A stretch of 64,000 nucleotides of DNA from Rhyacophila brunnea (GCA_022495005.1 JAGYXB010001001.1:744001-808000); one strand, 5' to 3'. Shown: positions 23,270 through 34,680, numbered from the stretch's first letter. A program made the numbers and translations. The notes: a model not told the origin generated them from the sequence alone.

Positions 23270-23480
23270 GACTCAATGCGCAGTGACGTCCCACTAAAAC
23301 CACCCCATTCCTCCCGCGTATTTTATTGTGTATTTTAACCGTTGGTGGCGCGTGATTTTGGGTTTATTGTGCCCGCCGCGGTCATTATTGCTCCCGAGAC
23401 GCCAATACGGTTAACTCGACGATTATAAACGCCGTTGGAGCGACGGAGATAAAACTATCTCGCGGGAAGCTTCTCTTTCT
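23270..23480. other. CpG-rich patch of unknown role
   Basis: About 210 bases contain many CG dinucleotides (GGCGCGTG, CCCGCCGCGG, AACGCCGTTGGAGCGACGG, CTCGCGGG) in an otherwise AT-rich region. It begins near a CAGTGACGTCCCACT string that resembles a family I terminus. It could be a decayed transposon, a regulatory stretch or an exon; no frame or splice pattern decides this. Confidence 0.3.
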
Positions 23481-24599
23481 CTCTATTTTAAATCCAAAGA
23501 TTTTTGTTTTTTTTTCGAAACGAGAAGGAATGGCATTTAATATTGAGATACATTGGCTGAAAACCCAAAGAATATTGCACATGTTTAAAAATGATTTTTA
23601 AAAGTGAATACGTATGTATTATCTCTCCTGCAACGCCAGATTCTTTTTTATATTGCCGTGGAACAAAAATGTTGCATATTATTATAAGATAAGATGGAAC
23701 CTTATTTGGCTGAAGCAAAATGTCAGTTTGTCATATTTTCCAGTTGCTAAGCAACAAACAACCCATTATATTTTGACATTTGAAATGTTATATGAAAGTT
23801 AAAATGGTAGAGGCGAACTCATATTTTATTTGACAAAATCATGAGCACATTTTTAAAAGTACATATTATAAATATTTAATATGGATTGTTTAAAATTTAA
23901 TTTAATTTATTGTATATTTAAAAATGATTAGTAAAAAGTATTTTCATATATTTTAAAATGAGTAGGCATTTCCAACTTTTGTTTGTCTATAATGAATAAT
24001 TTTCCTTTGAACACACAAAAATATTAAGAAAAAATAATTCAATGTTGGTCAAGCTTCATTTGCAGAATTTCGAAAAGTTATAATATGTGAGTGCTATGTG
24101 AGTACAGCCTTGTTGAGATATTTGCCAGATTAATTTATAGCTACTTAACTTAATCAGTATACCATGAGTTCTTTTTTGCTTAATTCTTATACATTTAGGC
24201 TCCACCTCCATAGAAAAAGTTTGCCTTCAACATGCTACAGGTTGAAGTAGGCGGCTCACCCACGGCAACGAAATCAATGTGGCTTTCTTAGTTTCATTGA
24301 TAAAAATATACTGTCTTATTTTTACACTCATTGTGAGTTATAAATTCAAGACGTCTCAACACTGATATTTTGTCATCTCGTCTATGTATTACGTTTACGA
24401 AGTTATCATACAATATTATTTTTCTTCACTGTTATTACGTAAGTATTGAAGCTCGTGACTTTCTTGGGTAGCTCATTTTAATTTTCTGACTTTACTAGTT
24501 TTCCCAGGACTGGCATTTTACAGAAAAATTGCCAACACCAATGAACATCACTGTCATATTTCTTACTTAATCGGTTCTACTGATTAATAAGAAATAAAT
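23481..24599. other. Intergenic, no gene seen
   Basis: AT-rich. Overlapping short frames at 23488-23802 on both strands have no domain. Confidence 0.4.
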
Positions 24600-24690
24600 G
24601 CAAAACCAGTCGCCCCATACCAAGATTTTGAAGCCGGATCTTGTTTACGACTTAATGGTGGTCAGGCTATATAATCTTTAAAATACAAAA
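24600..24690 (+). repeat. Diverged repeat, family K copy 1
   Basis: Shares with 34594-34680 the ordered blocks CCAGTCGYC, GACTTTGAAG or ATTTTGAAG, (A)CTTAATG.YG(G)YCAGGC. Two copies only and much decayed; class unknown. Confidence 0.4.
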
Positions 24691-24999
24691 CCTTCGGAAT
24701 GTCTACTAGGGAACAAAAGATAATGGTAATTGACTTACCTTATCGGATGTGGTATAATAGTATATGGATCTCGAGTATAGAAACATATATGATAAACTTA
24801 AACTCATGTTAAAGAATATATTGTTATTTTAAATAGTTGAGGATAGTCGACGTACTCTAACAAATTTTAAATGCGCGCTTCGGATAGGTACATTACAAAC
24901 TTTAATTCGCACAGTTACTATTGAACATAACTATTTTTAATACGTGCTTTATTCCATGTTTCTCCGCACTTGAAAACATTAAGTCTTATTACTACCATA
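24691..24999. other. AT-rich spacer
   Basis: Nothing recognised. Confidence 0.35.
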
Positions 25000-25410
25000 C
25001 CATACCCAGAAGGTACCGCTCTTCGTGTCCGGAAATTTATACGTATGCAGTTCACCGTATCGTACTTTACCGTGAAATGTTATATCGAAAATATATGGTC
25101 GTATATTAAAGACCGTCCAGCCTCTTTGCGTCGTATAGTACTGAGATAAAAATAAACTAAATAAAATACGGCTTTTGTCGGTTTACAGGAAGCCAGCGGC
25201 AAACAAATTTTGAAAATAGCCGATATACTGAATTATTTGTTAGGTTAAGTTAGGTCAGGTACATTATTATCTACAATGCTCCACGAACAACGCATGTTTT
25301 CTATAGAGATGACCGTATAGTAAACGGTCAACTCTTTTCGATGAGAAAGCTCACGGTGAACTGTGCTACTGTGGAATGTAATACCTACAATGTACATGTA
25401 ACCACCGCTA
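25000..25410. repeat. Diverged family F-like inverted repeat with a half copy of family L
   Basis: GCAGTTCACCGT at about 25048 faces ACGGTGAACTG at about 25353, and CCGGAAATTTATACGTATGCAG resembles the family F arm. Between them, about 25170-25255, TTTTGAAAATAGCCGATA and ATTATTTGTTAGGTTAAG match the left arm of the foldback at 9688 without its right arm. Confidence 0.4.
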
Positions 25411-26121
25411 TTCCCATTATTTGTTTGTTTCTTGGTTATATCTACTATTTTACAATGCACCGTTTAGGCTGTCAATTATGACCTGTTTCTTATATTAATC
25501 TTCAATTTTTTCCCGAGACTCATGGTCAACGAGCTAAATAGTAAATCTCAAATACATGGTTGAAAGTCTATATTAAATTATCTTTTTGTCTCTTCAAGGA
25601 TGAAGTTATTGATTCGTCGTTCAGTTCAAGAAACCCTGACCTCCAATCCTACATCTCAAAAGCTTCGATCATTATTTTAAAAATCAATAACACCCTTTAG
25701 ATTCTAATCATGTAGCATAATTACTATAATTTGTATCAGTAATATGAACTTTCATTTGGATTTAGTGATATTCAATACATCATTATACAGAATTATTTCT
25801 AATTGGCTTCGTTTTACATTCACGTTTAGATGTTATGTTTTTGCTTTTGACTATCGCTAAGCATGGTTATATTCGATAAAAGCTCTAGTTTCATTCAAAA
25901 GCGACAATAATTTATATCAATTGAGCTATTCATTACTAATTATCAATTAATTAATTGAAAAATGTGTTTACAGTAAGTTGGTAAATCGATGAAAAAATTC
26001 ATTGGAAATATAATATAATATTATTGTAATATGTTCTAATAACTTGCAATAATATATTAACTTCTTTATATATATTCTTTGACACAAATGTGACAATTGA
26101 TTCGTCAGAAGATTTAAAAAG
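25411..26121. other. Intergenic, no gene seen
   Basis: AT-rich; nothing recognised before the LINE tail. Confidence 0.4.
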
Positions 26122-26283
26122 GGGCCGCGAAACAGTCTCCCAAGGTGCAGAACCAACCTGCCACTGGTAATGCCAATTGGGAGGGCGGCAACTATGTTCA
26201 ACGAAATTGCTTCGGCTGTTGATTTATTTCACCTACGTGATGATGAGTATAGGTGGACGTTGTTTTATGAATTCTTAAAATAG
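26122..26283 (+). pseudogene. LINE reverse transcriptase, extreme C terminus
   Basis: A 53-codon frame ending in TAG at 26281-26283 contains PRCRTN, then MPIGRAATMFNEIASAVDLF. This is the terminal P.RTN......R....FN......DLF motif that also ends the Jockey-like fragment at 15368-15775. Everything upstream is lost, so this is a heavily 5'-truncated LINE. A minus-strand open frame at 25968-26201 is only its shadow. Confidence 0.6.
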
Positions 26284-26515
26284 GGTCTGCTTAACTCATC
26301 CGGTGTACTTCCTTGTACCTATCTAATTAATATTTTTTGTATGTACACATTTCTACTGTTTAATAACTTACTATATAATATGTCTATTCTAATCTATCTC
26401 TTTTTTATGTAATACTCTTTTATATTTCTTTCTTTCTAAATGTCATGTTGTGAACGTCTTAAACTTATAATTTGTAATGTCCACAATATGTAAAAATAAA
26501 TAAACTGAATTGAAA
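26284..26515 (+). mobile_element. LINE 3' untranslated end
   Basis: Continues from the LINE stop codon to AAAAATAAATAAACTG, an A-rich LINE-like tail similar to that at 15940-15960. About 230 bases with no coding content. Confidence 0.5.
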
Positions 26516-28617
26516 TTTAATTTAAATTATAATTATTAAATTATACGAAAATCTTAAATATTATTAGCTGCGCCTTTATGTGAACTGTATGAAGAGGAGT
26601 TGAGGATTTGGATGTTGGTGAGGAGTGGTATATCCAGGCACTAACCTTTGATGTTAAGCTTGTCCTGACTGCTGGCTTTTGGGGCGCTCTTCTGACTCCC
26701 GGGTCCTGACGCACACACCTATTGCTGTGTATACATTTAGTTGGTAATGAATTTATGATTGGGTGAATTACGGGTACTTGACGTTGTGGGCGAACCGTAA
26801 TTCGTGACTGAATAATTATAGCTATGGTGACGCGTAGCGGTCTTTATGTAACACGGTTGAACCGTCACATAAGTCTCCCTGTATACGTTTACGATTAATT
26901 CACAAGATCTGGTATCACGCCTTGCCAAGAGTTCGGTCAAACTGTATCAAGTCTTGACTCACTCGTTGTATTGGCTACAATAACGGACCTGGACGGCTAC
27001 AATAATATGGATTAAAGATAGAATGGAAATATTGAGATGAGGGCGACCATAATTGACCCAACGAGTTATTTTAATGAGCATCATCTCCAATCTCCTTATA
27101 CTCTTCTCGATCTTATACTTTCTTCATTGCTCCCATTCACTTCCGCCAAACATTACGTCGAAAAAGCGTTTTTTTAGATTTCCCTGTAATACTTTTTAGT
27201 GTCTCTTGGATACCGGTGTATAACTACAATGTTTTTCAGCGATTATGCACGTAGTTTTGTCTGCCTCCTTATCAAAGTTGCAATTAAAACCGGAATCGAT
27301 CCCTGTCATCCTGAGAACCCTAGAAGTAATTTGAACCAGAATCAGAACCCTTGATTCCGAATCTTGAGATTCCCGAGCCGGAACCAAAATCCCTTAAAAA
27401 TGAGAGGGTTTTGGAGGTTCTATTGTTGTTTTATTTTAAGTCATTATTTCAGCCGATTAACGCAGAAATAGTACGTACATAATTATATATTATTTTACAT
27501 ATTTATGTAGTGGTACCAAATATCATAATGCCTAAATCCCCCATCAAAAATCCTCCAATCGACAGAGTTGGGAATATAATGATAATATTATTGTAACTGT
27601 AAATGAGTCAAGGCTAGACGAGGATGCACAGCGAAACAAACAAAAAGAAAGTACCGTTATCTGTTTCTGAGCGGACGAAACATCATGAGTAGGTACGGCC
27701 AGTCGGTAACCTACTCTTGAGCCTTGAACGTCGCCTCTAAATACGGTTTTCCACCTTTTTGCACCAAAGCGTGCGTTTACAAATGTTATTAATAATTAAT
27801 TGTTACTTGTCAAGCGAAATATACTTACGTAATACTTAATGTCTCTGAATCCGTGTTTTTAATAAGTGGAAAAGTATAAATCAACACCCTACGTAAACCC
27901 CTACCCATCAGTAGTTAATGTCTTTCTTACAAATGTTTTTTTATTCATGTTGTACTAAAAAGGTTATAAATTAAGGTTTATCGGTTAACAGGTTGTAACT
28001 TAAAAAAAATAGTAGTTCAAGCAGCTCTGCTGCTTATGCATTAATAAATTCTTATGGGGTTGACTATAAAGTATAAAGTTTGAATAATAACTTTTTTGAC
28101 AGTCAACGTTTGTGAATTATCCTACAATCACAATACTACGATAAGGTTGCCATTGCATGTTAACATAGATTATCGTTTAATTAGAGTAATGTATGTTTAA
28201 TGTTATCCACTAATAATGCCCACATAATATTATCATAATATATACATACGTTAATTACTTCATTTAAATGTGCGCGGTTTTCGCGTTCGCTATTATTTTA
28301 CACTGCTTGGAAAATATGTATATTTACTTACATATATGTATATATTAAGTAGAAAAAATCTAAACAACCCTTCCTTTTTTGTTATTTGGGTACTCTTTGT
28401 GGAATTTTTAAATTATTAATCGTATAAATCTTAGTTTGCCTTGGAGGAATCCGTTGCTCTGCATCTAGTAACACGTATAATTGGACTAATATTGAATAGA
28501 ATATGACTAATCTGCCTGTATTAAAATCAAGGCGGAAAATATCTGACCTTTTGGTTGTGTTTTAAAATCATTAATTTAATTTATGAATGCCCCGAACCGT
28601 CCGTTGGCTGAATGTAG
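26516..28617. other. Intergenic, no gene seen
   Basis: A GC-richer part at 26580-26960 contains CAGGCACTAACC and CTGACTCCCGGGTCCTGACG and could be a decayed LTR, but no ends were found. At 27290-27400 ATTCCGAATCTTGAGATTCCC recalls the subterminal repeats of the hAT-type elements at 58828 and 62655. No coding region supported. Confidence 0.35.
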
Positions 28618-29414
28618 AATTGAAGACCCGAGAATGAGAACAGGTTATAAACCAAAAAGTCTAAAAACGGTTTTTCGGAAAATTTCATATTAAAAAAAAA
28701 CCTCTTTCGATGAGTTCGAGAACGAGATATAACGAACTCCTTCTTTTGTCACAAGATGGCATTAGTGGTATCAAATTCAGCTAAAAGCTAACTTCACTTA
28801 GAATGAGAAAGATATATAAACCATTTATATCTCGTTTTCATTCTAATTCGAACGTCAGTGATATTTTTGTAAGCTGTCAATTCAAAGGTGTCTTCTTAAT
28901 ATGTCTAGTGAAAGTGAAGATATTATGTTAAAGAATATGGAAGATAGTGACTCTGAGTACATCTTAGAAGGTGAGGAAGAAGAAATTAGTACTCCTCGTC
29001 GTCCTAGGAAGACTAAAAAACAACCGGCGAAAATGTTGATCCCCAAATGAATGAAAAATATTTTTGATACTCATATTTTTAACATTTTTACTTATAAGTG
29101 ATAAAAACATTTATGAAAATAAATAAGCCAAAAAACGGAATTAATATTCATTTACTTAGTATTCAAAAATTAAATAATAAAATTGATATTGAAAACAGGA
29201 TAAAGACCAAACACAATATTTAATTGATAAAAAAATGTGTATCTGCAAATATTTAATTATTTTTATTATAACATGTTGAAAACCATTTTAACTATCACGT
29301 TACATTCACTTTTTGAATGATAGGATTACATATATTTTTTAAATCAGTTTATAGGCTCTCCTGTAAAATTCACTATTTGGTCTTTGTATAGTTCTCATTC
29401 TCAGGTCTTCAATT
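28618..29414 (+). mobile_element. Inverted-repeat element carrying a short intact ORF
   Basis: Inverted ends AATTGAAGACCCGAGAATGA (left) and AATTGAAGACCTGAGAATGA (reverse complement of right) continue into GAAC, giving about 24 bp with one mismatch. AATT may be part of the TIR or a 4-bp duplication. Length 797 bp. A 49-codon ORF with an ATG and its own stop lies near the middle (28901-29050). Confidence 0.65.
28901..29050 (+). CDS. 49-aa acidic/basic ORF inside a transposon
   Basis: ATG to TGA, uninterrupted. The first half is strongly acidic (MSSESEDIML, EDSDSEYILEGEEEE) and the second half basic (TPRRPRKTKK). An acidic N-terminal leader is common at the start of piggyBac-family and several other transposases, so this may be the first exon-like remnant of the parent element's transposase, cut off by the deletion that made the MITE. 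No catalytic motif is present, so function cannot be assigned and expression is unproven. Confidence 0.35.
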   Translation: MSSESEDIMLKNMEDSDSEYILEGEEEEISTPRRPRKTKKQPAKMLIPK

Positions 29415-29653
29415 ATTCTTACTTACATTAAAAAAAATTATAATTGAGTTCTTTGAAACAACCTACTTGAATAATTTTATTTTGCACGTTGTGTATGATC
29501 TAGTTTCGTGTTCCTAGTAGACTTTTCACGTTGATTTCCTTAAAGCCTACTTCTCTGTTTATTCTCAAATACCAAAGATTCATTCAATTTCGAATAGTTC
29601 TTCTATTGACATGTTCAATACCTTTGTCCAAGTACCCAAGCACTGCATTAAAT
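29415..29653. other. AT-rich spacer
   Basis: Nothing recognised. Confidence 0.35.
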
Positions 29654-29707
29654 GTTTTTATCTGGACCAGATAAAAACCAGATATGAGTAGTCACCAGGT
29701 GACTACT
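29654..29707. repeat. Two adjacent near-perfect palindromes
   Basis: Palindrome 1 (29654-29678) is a 12-bp arm GTTTTTATCTGG and its exact complement around one A. Palindrome 2 (29687-29707) is a 10-bp arm AGTAGTCACC and its exact complement around one A. Eight bases separate them. Such short-loop palindromes can be footprints of hairpin-mediated transposon excision. Confidence 0.8.
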
Positions 29708-29935
29708 AATAATAGAACTTGTTTCCATAATTTGACATAATATTACTTGTATGTTAGTGTAATTTTTCTTTTATTTGGTTCTCATATATAAATTGTAGTT
29801 AGCTATAATATTGTAATACTATTAGTATTATACTGTGTGCTCTGTTTTACTGTTGCATTTTATATATTGCCTTTTATATCTGAATATATAACATTCACCA
29901 AATCAACGTCACTTTAAGCCCTTTAAGGCCACTGA

Positions 29936-29966
29936 ACACTAAACAACAAAAATCGTTGTTTAGTGT
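29936..29966. repeat. Hairpin with 12-bp perfect stem
   Basis: ACACTAAACAAC and GTTGTTTAGTGT flank a 7-base loop. Outer bases (GGCCACTG with CGGTGACC) extend the fold with mismatches. It may be a tiny inverted-repeat element or a structured transcript; nothing decides between them. Confidence 0.6.
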
Positions 29967-30638
29967 GCGGTGACCCACCGTTGCCTGCCGTAGTGTTAAT
30001 TTTTTTTAAAGTCACAAAAAATACAAAATATGGATAGGCTATTAAAAATGGGGATGAAATCGAGGAGGGGTGTGTGGTAGCGATCCCTCTTCGCTCTATT
30101 GCATATTACTGTTGTTCATTTTTTCCCAATTTAGTTTTTTAACGAAAGTCCAATTGCATTATGGTTCAATAAACCGAAAATCCAATTACTGCGAAATACC
30201 ATTCGGGCGTTTATAATTAAAGTCCGGAAAGCTTTTAGTCTGGTGGCGTCATATGGATTTACCGTCGGGAAATTATTATCATGCGGAAAATATTCTGCAA
30301 GGATAATACTATTAACCACTACGTATTTATTTTATTATCCCACTTTCCAGCGTTTTAATTTTTATTATAGACAAGTAACGGGATTATAAGATCATCTAAT
30401 GAAAATCAGTTTTTGATAATGAATCTATTTTTGATACATAAAATATTTAAGTCATGAACTATTTTTTTATTCATCGAATAATTTGCAAGATTTGAAAATC
30501 TAATATTCTTTTATTGATTGATATTCGTTGAATAAAAAATAGTTAAATTATTATTAGCAAGTTTAGTGCAAGTACCTACGTTTTAACTAAAATTTGGAAG
30601 ATATCGGACGTCGGTTAATAATTATTTTTACAACATTT
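29967..30638. other. Intergenic, no gene seen
   Basis: Nothing recognised beyond the hairpin upstream and the family C repeat downstream. Confidence 0.4.
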
Positions 30639-31154
30639 TTACAACGTTTTTCTTAGCTCGTATTCTTATTTGTCCGGTGGTAACTTTCCGACTAGCTAGA
30701 CATTTGAAACTTTTAGAATATATCAAAACACGATGTCAGTGCATTTTTTTCATACTTTTAGTAGAATTGAATTCATTTTCAGTTAATTCTGTTATGTATG
30801 AAAAGTTATTTCGACACTATTATTGGTCTGGGGTCTTAGCAACTAAATTATTAATATATACGTGTGTTACTATGGAAATCAATATGACATGTCAAAATGA
30901 CATTTCAGTATTATTTTATTCTACTACTATTTTCATTACATTTTTTTTTGATCGTTTAAGCTAGTCAAGTCAAGTTTATATGATTCAAAAGAAAATTTAA
31001 AAACGTTGTATATAAAAAGTTCTTTTTGTCTTGTAATTATTATTGATAAATACCTTAATTTAAGTCAAAAAAGCCAATTGACATAAAATTAAGCAATTTT
31101 TTGACTAGTTAAAGATGTAAGAAATAAGAATAGCTAATAAAAACATTGTAAAAG
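30639..31154 (+). repeat. Interspersed repeat, family C copy 2
   Basis: Aligned with the copies at 21228 and 61065 from ACAACGTTTTTCTTAGCTCG to TTGTAATTATT at about 31041. Unlike the others, it also has an inverted copy of the left end at its right side (TAAGAATAGCTAATAAAAAC...TTGTAAAA, to 31154), suggesting the intact family may be an inverted-repeat DNA element. Confidence 0.65.
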
Positions 31155-31435
31155 ATCTGGATTTAGGAGCAAAAAGCGGGACAACCTAAAAAACGCATAG
31201 TTCAATATTTCTAATGTTTATTTCTATAATATCAATTATAAATGACACAACATAAACTACAAAACTCTTTAATTATTATCAAATTAATAATATTAAATAC
31301 TATTTTTTTCCAACACTCGCCTATTTATACTTGGCTGATGATTTTATATCCTGAAGAGTTTCTTTCTGCTGTTTAATTTATTGGTAAAATTTAGCACATG
31401 AGTATTCATGTTGAATTACGGTTTATCAAGTATCT
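31155..31435. other. AT-rich spacer
   Basis: Nothing recognised. Confidence 0.35.
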
Positions 31436-32143
31436 GTTACGCCGAATGTGCGAAATTGACTATTACATGAAATGGGCAAAATTTTGCCTAAATCATGAAT
31501 AAAGCAAGCCCGTTACCTTATTCATGAATTAGGGAAAATATCTGCCGAGTGCGTGAATTCGGCAGTAATTTTTCTGCCTAGTTCATGCATTGGGCAAATT
31601 AGATAGTAGCGCTACGGTGGTGTTTTTTGCAACTAAACCAAATGTCAAATGCTCATGCATTGGTCAAAATAGATGGTCGCCCTCCGGTGGTGTTTTGTCA
31701 TTGAATGTCATTGATTATATAAAAATATACCAATCAATAACTACAATGACGTTCATATCCATTTACTATGCCCAAAAAAGGAAGAATTTTATTAAAAGGT
31801 ATTTTCGCGATTTGATTCGTGCTTGGGTATCAATCGTGCAATGATCGATTGTTTGTTTGTGATAGTATGATTTGATAGTTTGTTGACACTTGTTAGCTAA
31901 CCTCAAAATGGACATTCAGATGAATTCAGAATTACAAAACATAACCTAACCTAACCTAATAATAATAATAATAATATAATATGTCCAATAATTATAATTA
32001 ATAAAACCATACCCTGGCGAATTCACACACTCGGCCGATAATTTACCTAATTCATGAATAAGGCAACGGGCTTGACTATTACATGAATTAGCCAAAATTT
32101 TGCTCATTTCATGTAATAGTCAATTTCGCACATTCGGCGTAAC
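31436..32143 (+). mobile_element. MITE with over 100-bp inverted ends, family B copy 1
   Basis: Left GTTACGCCGAATGTGCGAAA and the reverse complement of the right end are identical over the first 20 bases and remain similar for more than 100 (through GGGCAAAATTTTGCC, GCAAGCCCGTT and TTCATGAATTAGG). A (CCTAA)3 run and an (AAT)n run lie at about 31943-31990. A second copy is at 40642-41465. The frame 31590-31844 falls inside the repeat and matches sequence in the second copy, so it is not a gene. Confidence 0.8.
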
Positions 32144-32216
32144 ACATCTGACCATTTTAAATTCGTCGGAGAGTATTTATTGAATAATCGTGAATTTAGC
32201 TGTCTCGCGCGGGATA

Positions 32217-32705
32217 CACTGTTGCCAACCGTACTATAATTATAGTATTTGTACTATAATTTTGGTCCGCGTACTATGTACGATATACAACAGGTATAGT
32301 ACGCCGAAAATACTATAATTTTGAATTTCGAAAAAAATATGTAAAAAGTACTAAAATTTCGATATTTCCGTTCTATAAATTGGTGCAAAGTACTATAATT
32401 TCGCAATATAAGAATATTTGGAGAACTTGGAAAAAAATGGTCGAAAAACGTAATAAAATCCCTTGATTTTGCTTTAAAATGAAATTTCTTGAACTCTTCG
32501 GTACGCATTTTTGGTCGGAAAAGGTACCTACCTAAATAAAAAGGGGTCTCGGAGTTACTCAAATTCTCCGTTATTTTTTTTCTGAGAAACGAAAAACCTA
32601 TATGTACGTTTTCAACAGATGACAATGCGTACTATATTTTTCCCCAAATACTGTAATTTTGGAGGCTATGTACTATAATTCCACTTTGAAAAGATGGCAA
32701 CACTG
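32217..32705. mobile_element. hAT-type MITE with TACTATAATT subterminal repeats
   Basis: Left CACTGTTGCCAACC; right, reverse-complemented, CAGTGTTGCCATC. Flanks GCGGGATA (32209-32216) and GCGGGATA (32706-32713) are a perfect 8-bp duplication. The interior has eight or so copies of a TACTATAATTTT-like motif in both halves, candidates for transposase-binding sites. A 123-codon open frame on the minus strand (32254-32625) spans it but shows no transposase motif. Confidence 0.88.
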
Positions 32706-32731
32706 GCGGGATAATCTATTTTTGGTTAAAA

Positions 32732-32772
32732 AGCAGTACGTCCCCCAAAAATCGGGACGTTTGGCAACGCTG
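32732..32772 (-). mobile_element. Relic of another hAT-like terminus
   Basis: On the minus strand it begins CAGCGTTGCCAAACGTCCCG, the same kind of start as at 410-497 and 42160. The 489-bp hAT MITE lies immediately upstream. Confidence 0.35.
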
Positions 32773-33190
32773 CTATATACTCATAATATAAGTATATTAG
32801 ATTTTTTATATCCATTACATTGCATTACAACATTATATCACAATATGTCCATTTATAAATATTACTGCACTGGCGTGTAGTTTTATTCATTCAGGATGAC
32901 TCGTGACGATTCGAAATACTTTAGTATATCTTTTAGGGGTTTCCTATATTATACATTTTTTGCTGTAAGTATACCGAACCACCATAAACGCTACATACGA
33001 AGCTCGTAAGTCATAAAATATAATAATAAAGAGAGTCAAATTGGGCAGATTGTAGGTAAACTATAATACTAGTAAATCCATCGATTATCGTATTTACGTA
33101 TCGTAGTATAGTATGCGTTAACAATATTGTGCGATGTTTATAGCTCAATCAAACATCAAAGTGTTTTCTGTGCTTTAAAATGTTTTGTGA
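32773..33190. other. AT-rich stretch
   Basis: Nothing recognised. Confidence 0.35.
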
Positions 33191-33550
33191 GATCATAACC
33201 CTCAAGTATATATTAATTAATTATATTGCCACATGGTTTGAAGCTAATATGTAATATTATTATTATATACCTACTATTAGGAATTTTATTTATTTTTTGT
33301 TTGTTTTTATTATTATTAATACTATATATTACATGTTACCTCTCAGCCATCGTGGCCGTAATATTATTTTTTGAGACCGTAACCCTCAAGTATATATTAT
33401 TAATTATAGTGCCACATCGTTGAAGCTAATAATATGAAATAATATTATATACCATTAGGATGGATATTTTTTTTTGTTTGTTTTTATTATTATTAATATT
33501 ATATATTACATGTTACCTCTCGGCCATCGTGGCCGTAATATTATATGATA
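33191..33550. repeat. Tandem duplication, two units of about 180 bp
   Basis: Unit 1 (about 33191-33370) and unit 2 (about 33371-33550) both run AACCCTCAAGTATATATTA, GCCACAT, GAAGCTAATA, TTGTTTGTTTTTATTATTAT, then TGTTACCTCTC.GCCATCGTG. They differ by several small indels, so the duplication is not recent. The frame 33226-33423 is within it. Confidence 0.8.
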
Positions 33551-34593
33551 TTGTATTTTATTTTAATCGGCTAATAGAGGAGTGGGGACTCTTTTAATGA
33601 ATTAAAATTCCATTTTTTTAGTAAATTCATAGTTGTAAGATGCTTGAATGCGGCCTTCCAGTATGAAACTGTTTCCCGCGCATGTTTAGTAGGTATATAC
33701 TACGTATATTGTATATATAGGTAGATGTAGGTATATATAGGTACATACTTATATGGTATGTAATATTATAAAGTATAACTATGCTATTTTATAATATCAA
33801 AATAAGTTATTTAATTAAATATACTTTGATAATAATTGTATTTTAGTAAATTGTATTTGTTTCGTGTGTATGAAAACTTTTACAAAATATTATAATTATT
33901 TTAAAAGCAAAAAGCTGTACTTACTTCATTTCGGCAGAAGTAGGTATGTAATTATTTTGGCATTTGCTAGAAAAAAACAAGACTGTTTTTTTACTTAATA
34001 GGTTTCAAAATATTAGCAATTCTGTTCACTCATTACCGATCCTTCCGCACCTTAAACGTTTTTCTTCATTTCTTTCCCCCCTTCATTAATATTTCACGCG
34101 AGCAACTGGCTTCCGTCAGCAGTGACGTGCCACAATAAAAACGTCACATTTATATTAATATATATTTTTGAAATGTATGTAGTTATTTTATGGGTGTTTG
34201 GACCATTGAAAGAGCATTGACATTTATGGCGCCGCCTTACAGCCCATCCTGTCTTAATCAGGCGTATCACGGGACGTGTGAAGATTTGTGAGACACCAAT
34301 ATTTTTTTTATGACTGAGAATGTCTCAGGAGAAGTTATCTAAGACTGAGGGCATCATCGACTGAAGTGTGGCCTAACTGAATTTACATGGCTGTAAGTTG
34401 GAGAAAGGAGCACATAGAAGCCATATTAAAAATCGTACTAAATAACCAAATGTAATCCAAAACTGCCGGAAAATCGTAGAGTAAAATAAAAAGATCGTCA
34501 CGTTGAAAGTATGACGCCGTAAATTTTCTTAATGCAACAGAATTATTGGTATAACTACATAACATATTATTAATAAGATGGATATCCGAAAAC
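33551..34593. other. Intergenic with a LINE-related fragment
   Basis: At 34232-34278 CCTGTCTTAATCAGGCGTATCACG matches, diverged, the minus strand of 19500-19530 (first 20 bases compared). At 34121 a CAGTGACGTGCC string recalls a family I end. No gene seen. Confidence 0.35.
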
Positions 34594-34680
34594 CAGTCGT
34601 CATAGACTGTGACTTTGAAGTCAGTTTTTATTTATAACTTAATGACGACCAGGCCAGGCTGCGGTTACATGATATACTTT
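34594..34680 (+). repeat. Diverged repeat, family K copy 2
   Basis: See 24600-24690: shared blocks CCAGTCGTC, ACTTTGAAGTC, AACTTAATGACGACCAGGC. Confidence 0.4.

Noticed and set aside
21497..30964. Shared peptide string in frames at 21497 and 30677 as a conserved protein
   Set aside because: Both frames lie in copies of family C; the similarity is at DNA level and the other copies are not open.
31943..31990. (CCTAA)n and (AAT)n runs as a telomere or centromere boundary
   Set aside because: They are short, lie inside a MITE and recur in its second copy at 41215, so they are part of the element.
32254..32625. 123-codon minus-strand frame as a transposase
   Set aside because: It spans a 489-bp hAT-type MITE whose TACTATAATT repeats create the frame; no DDE or hAT motif is visible.
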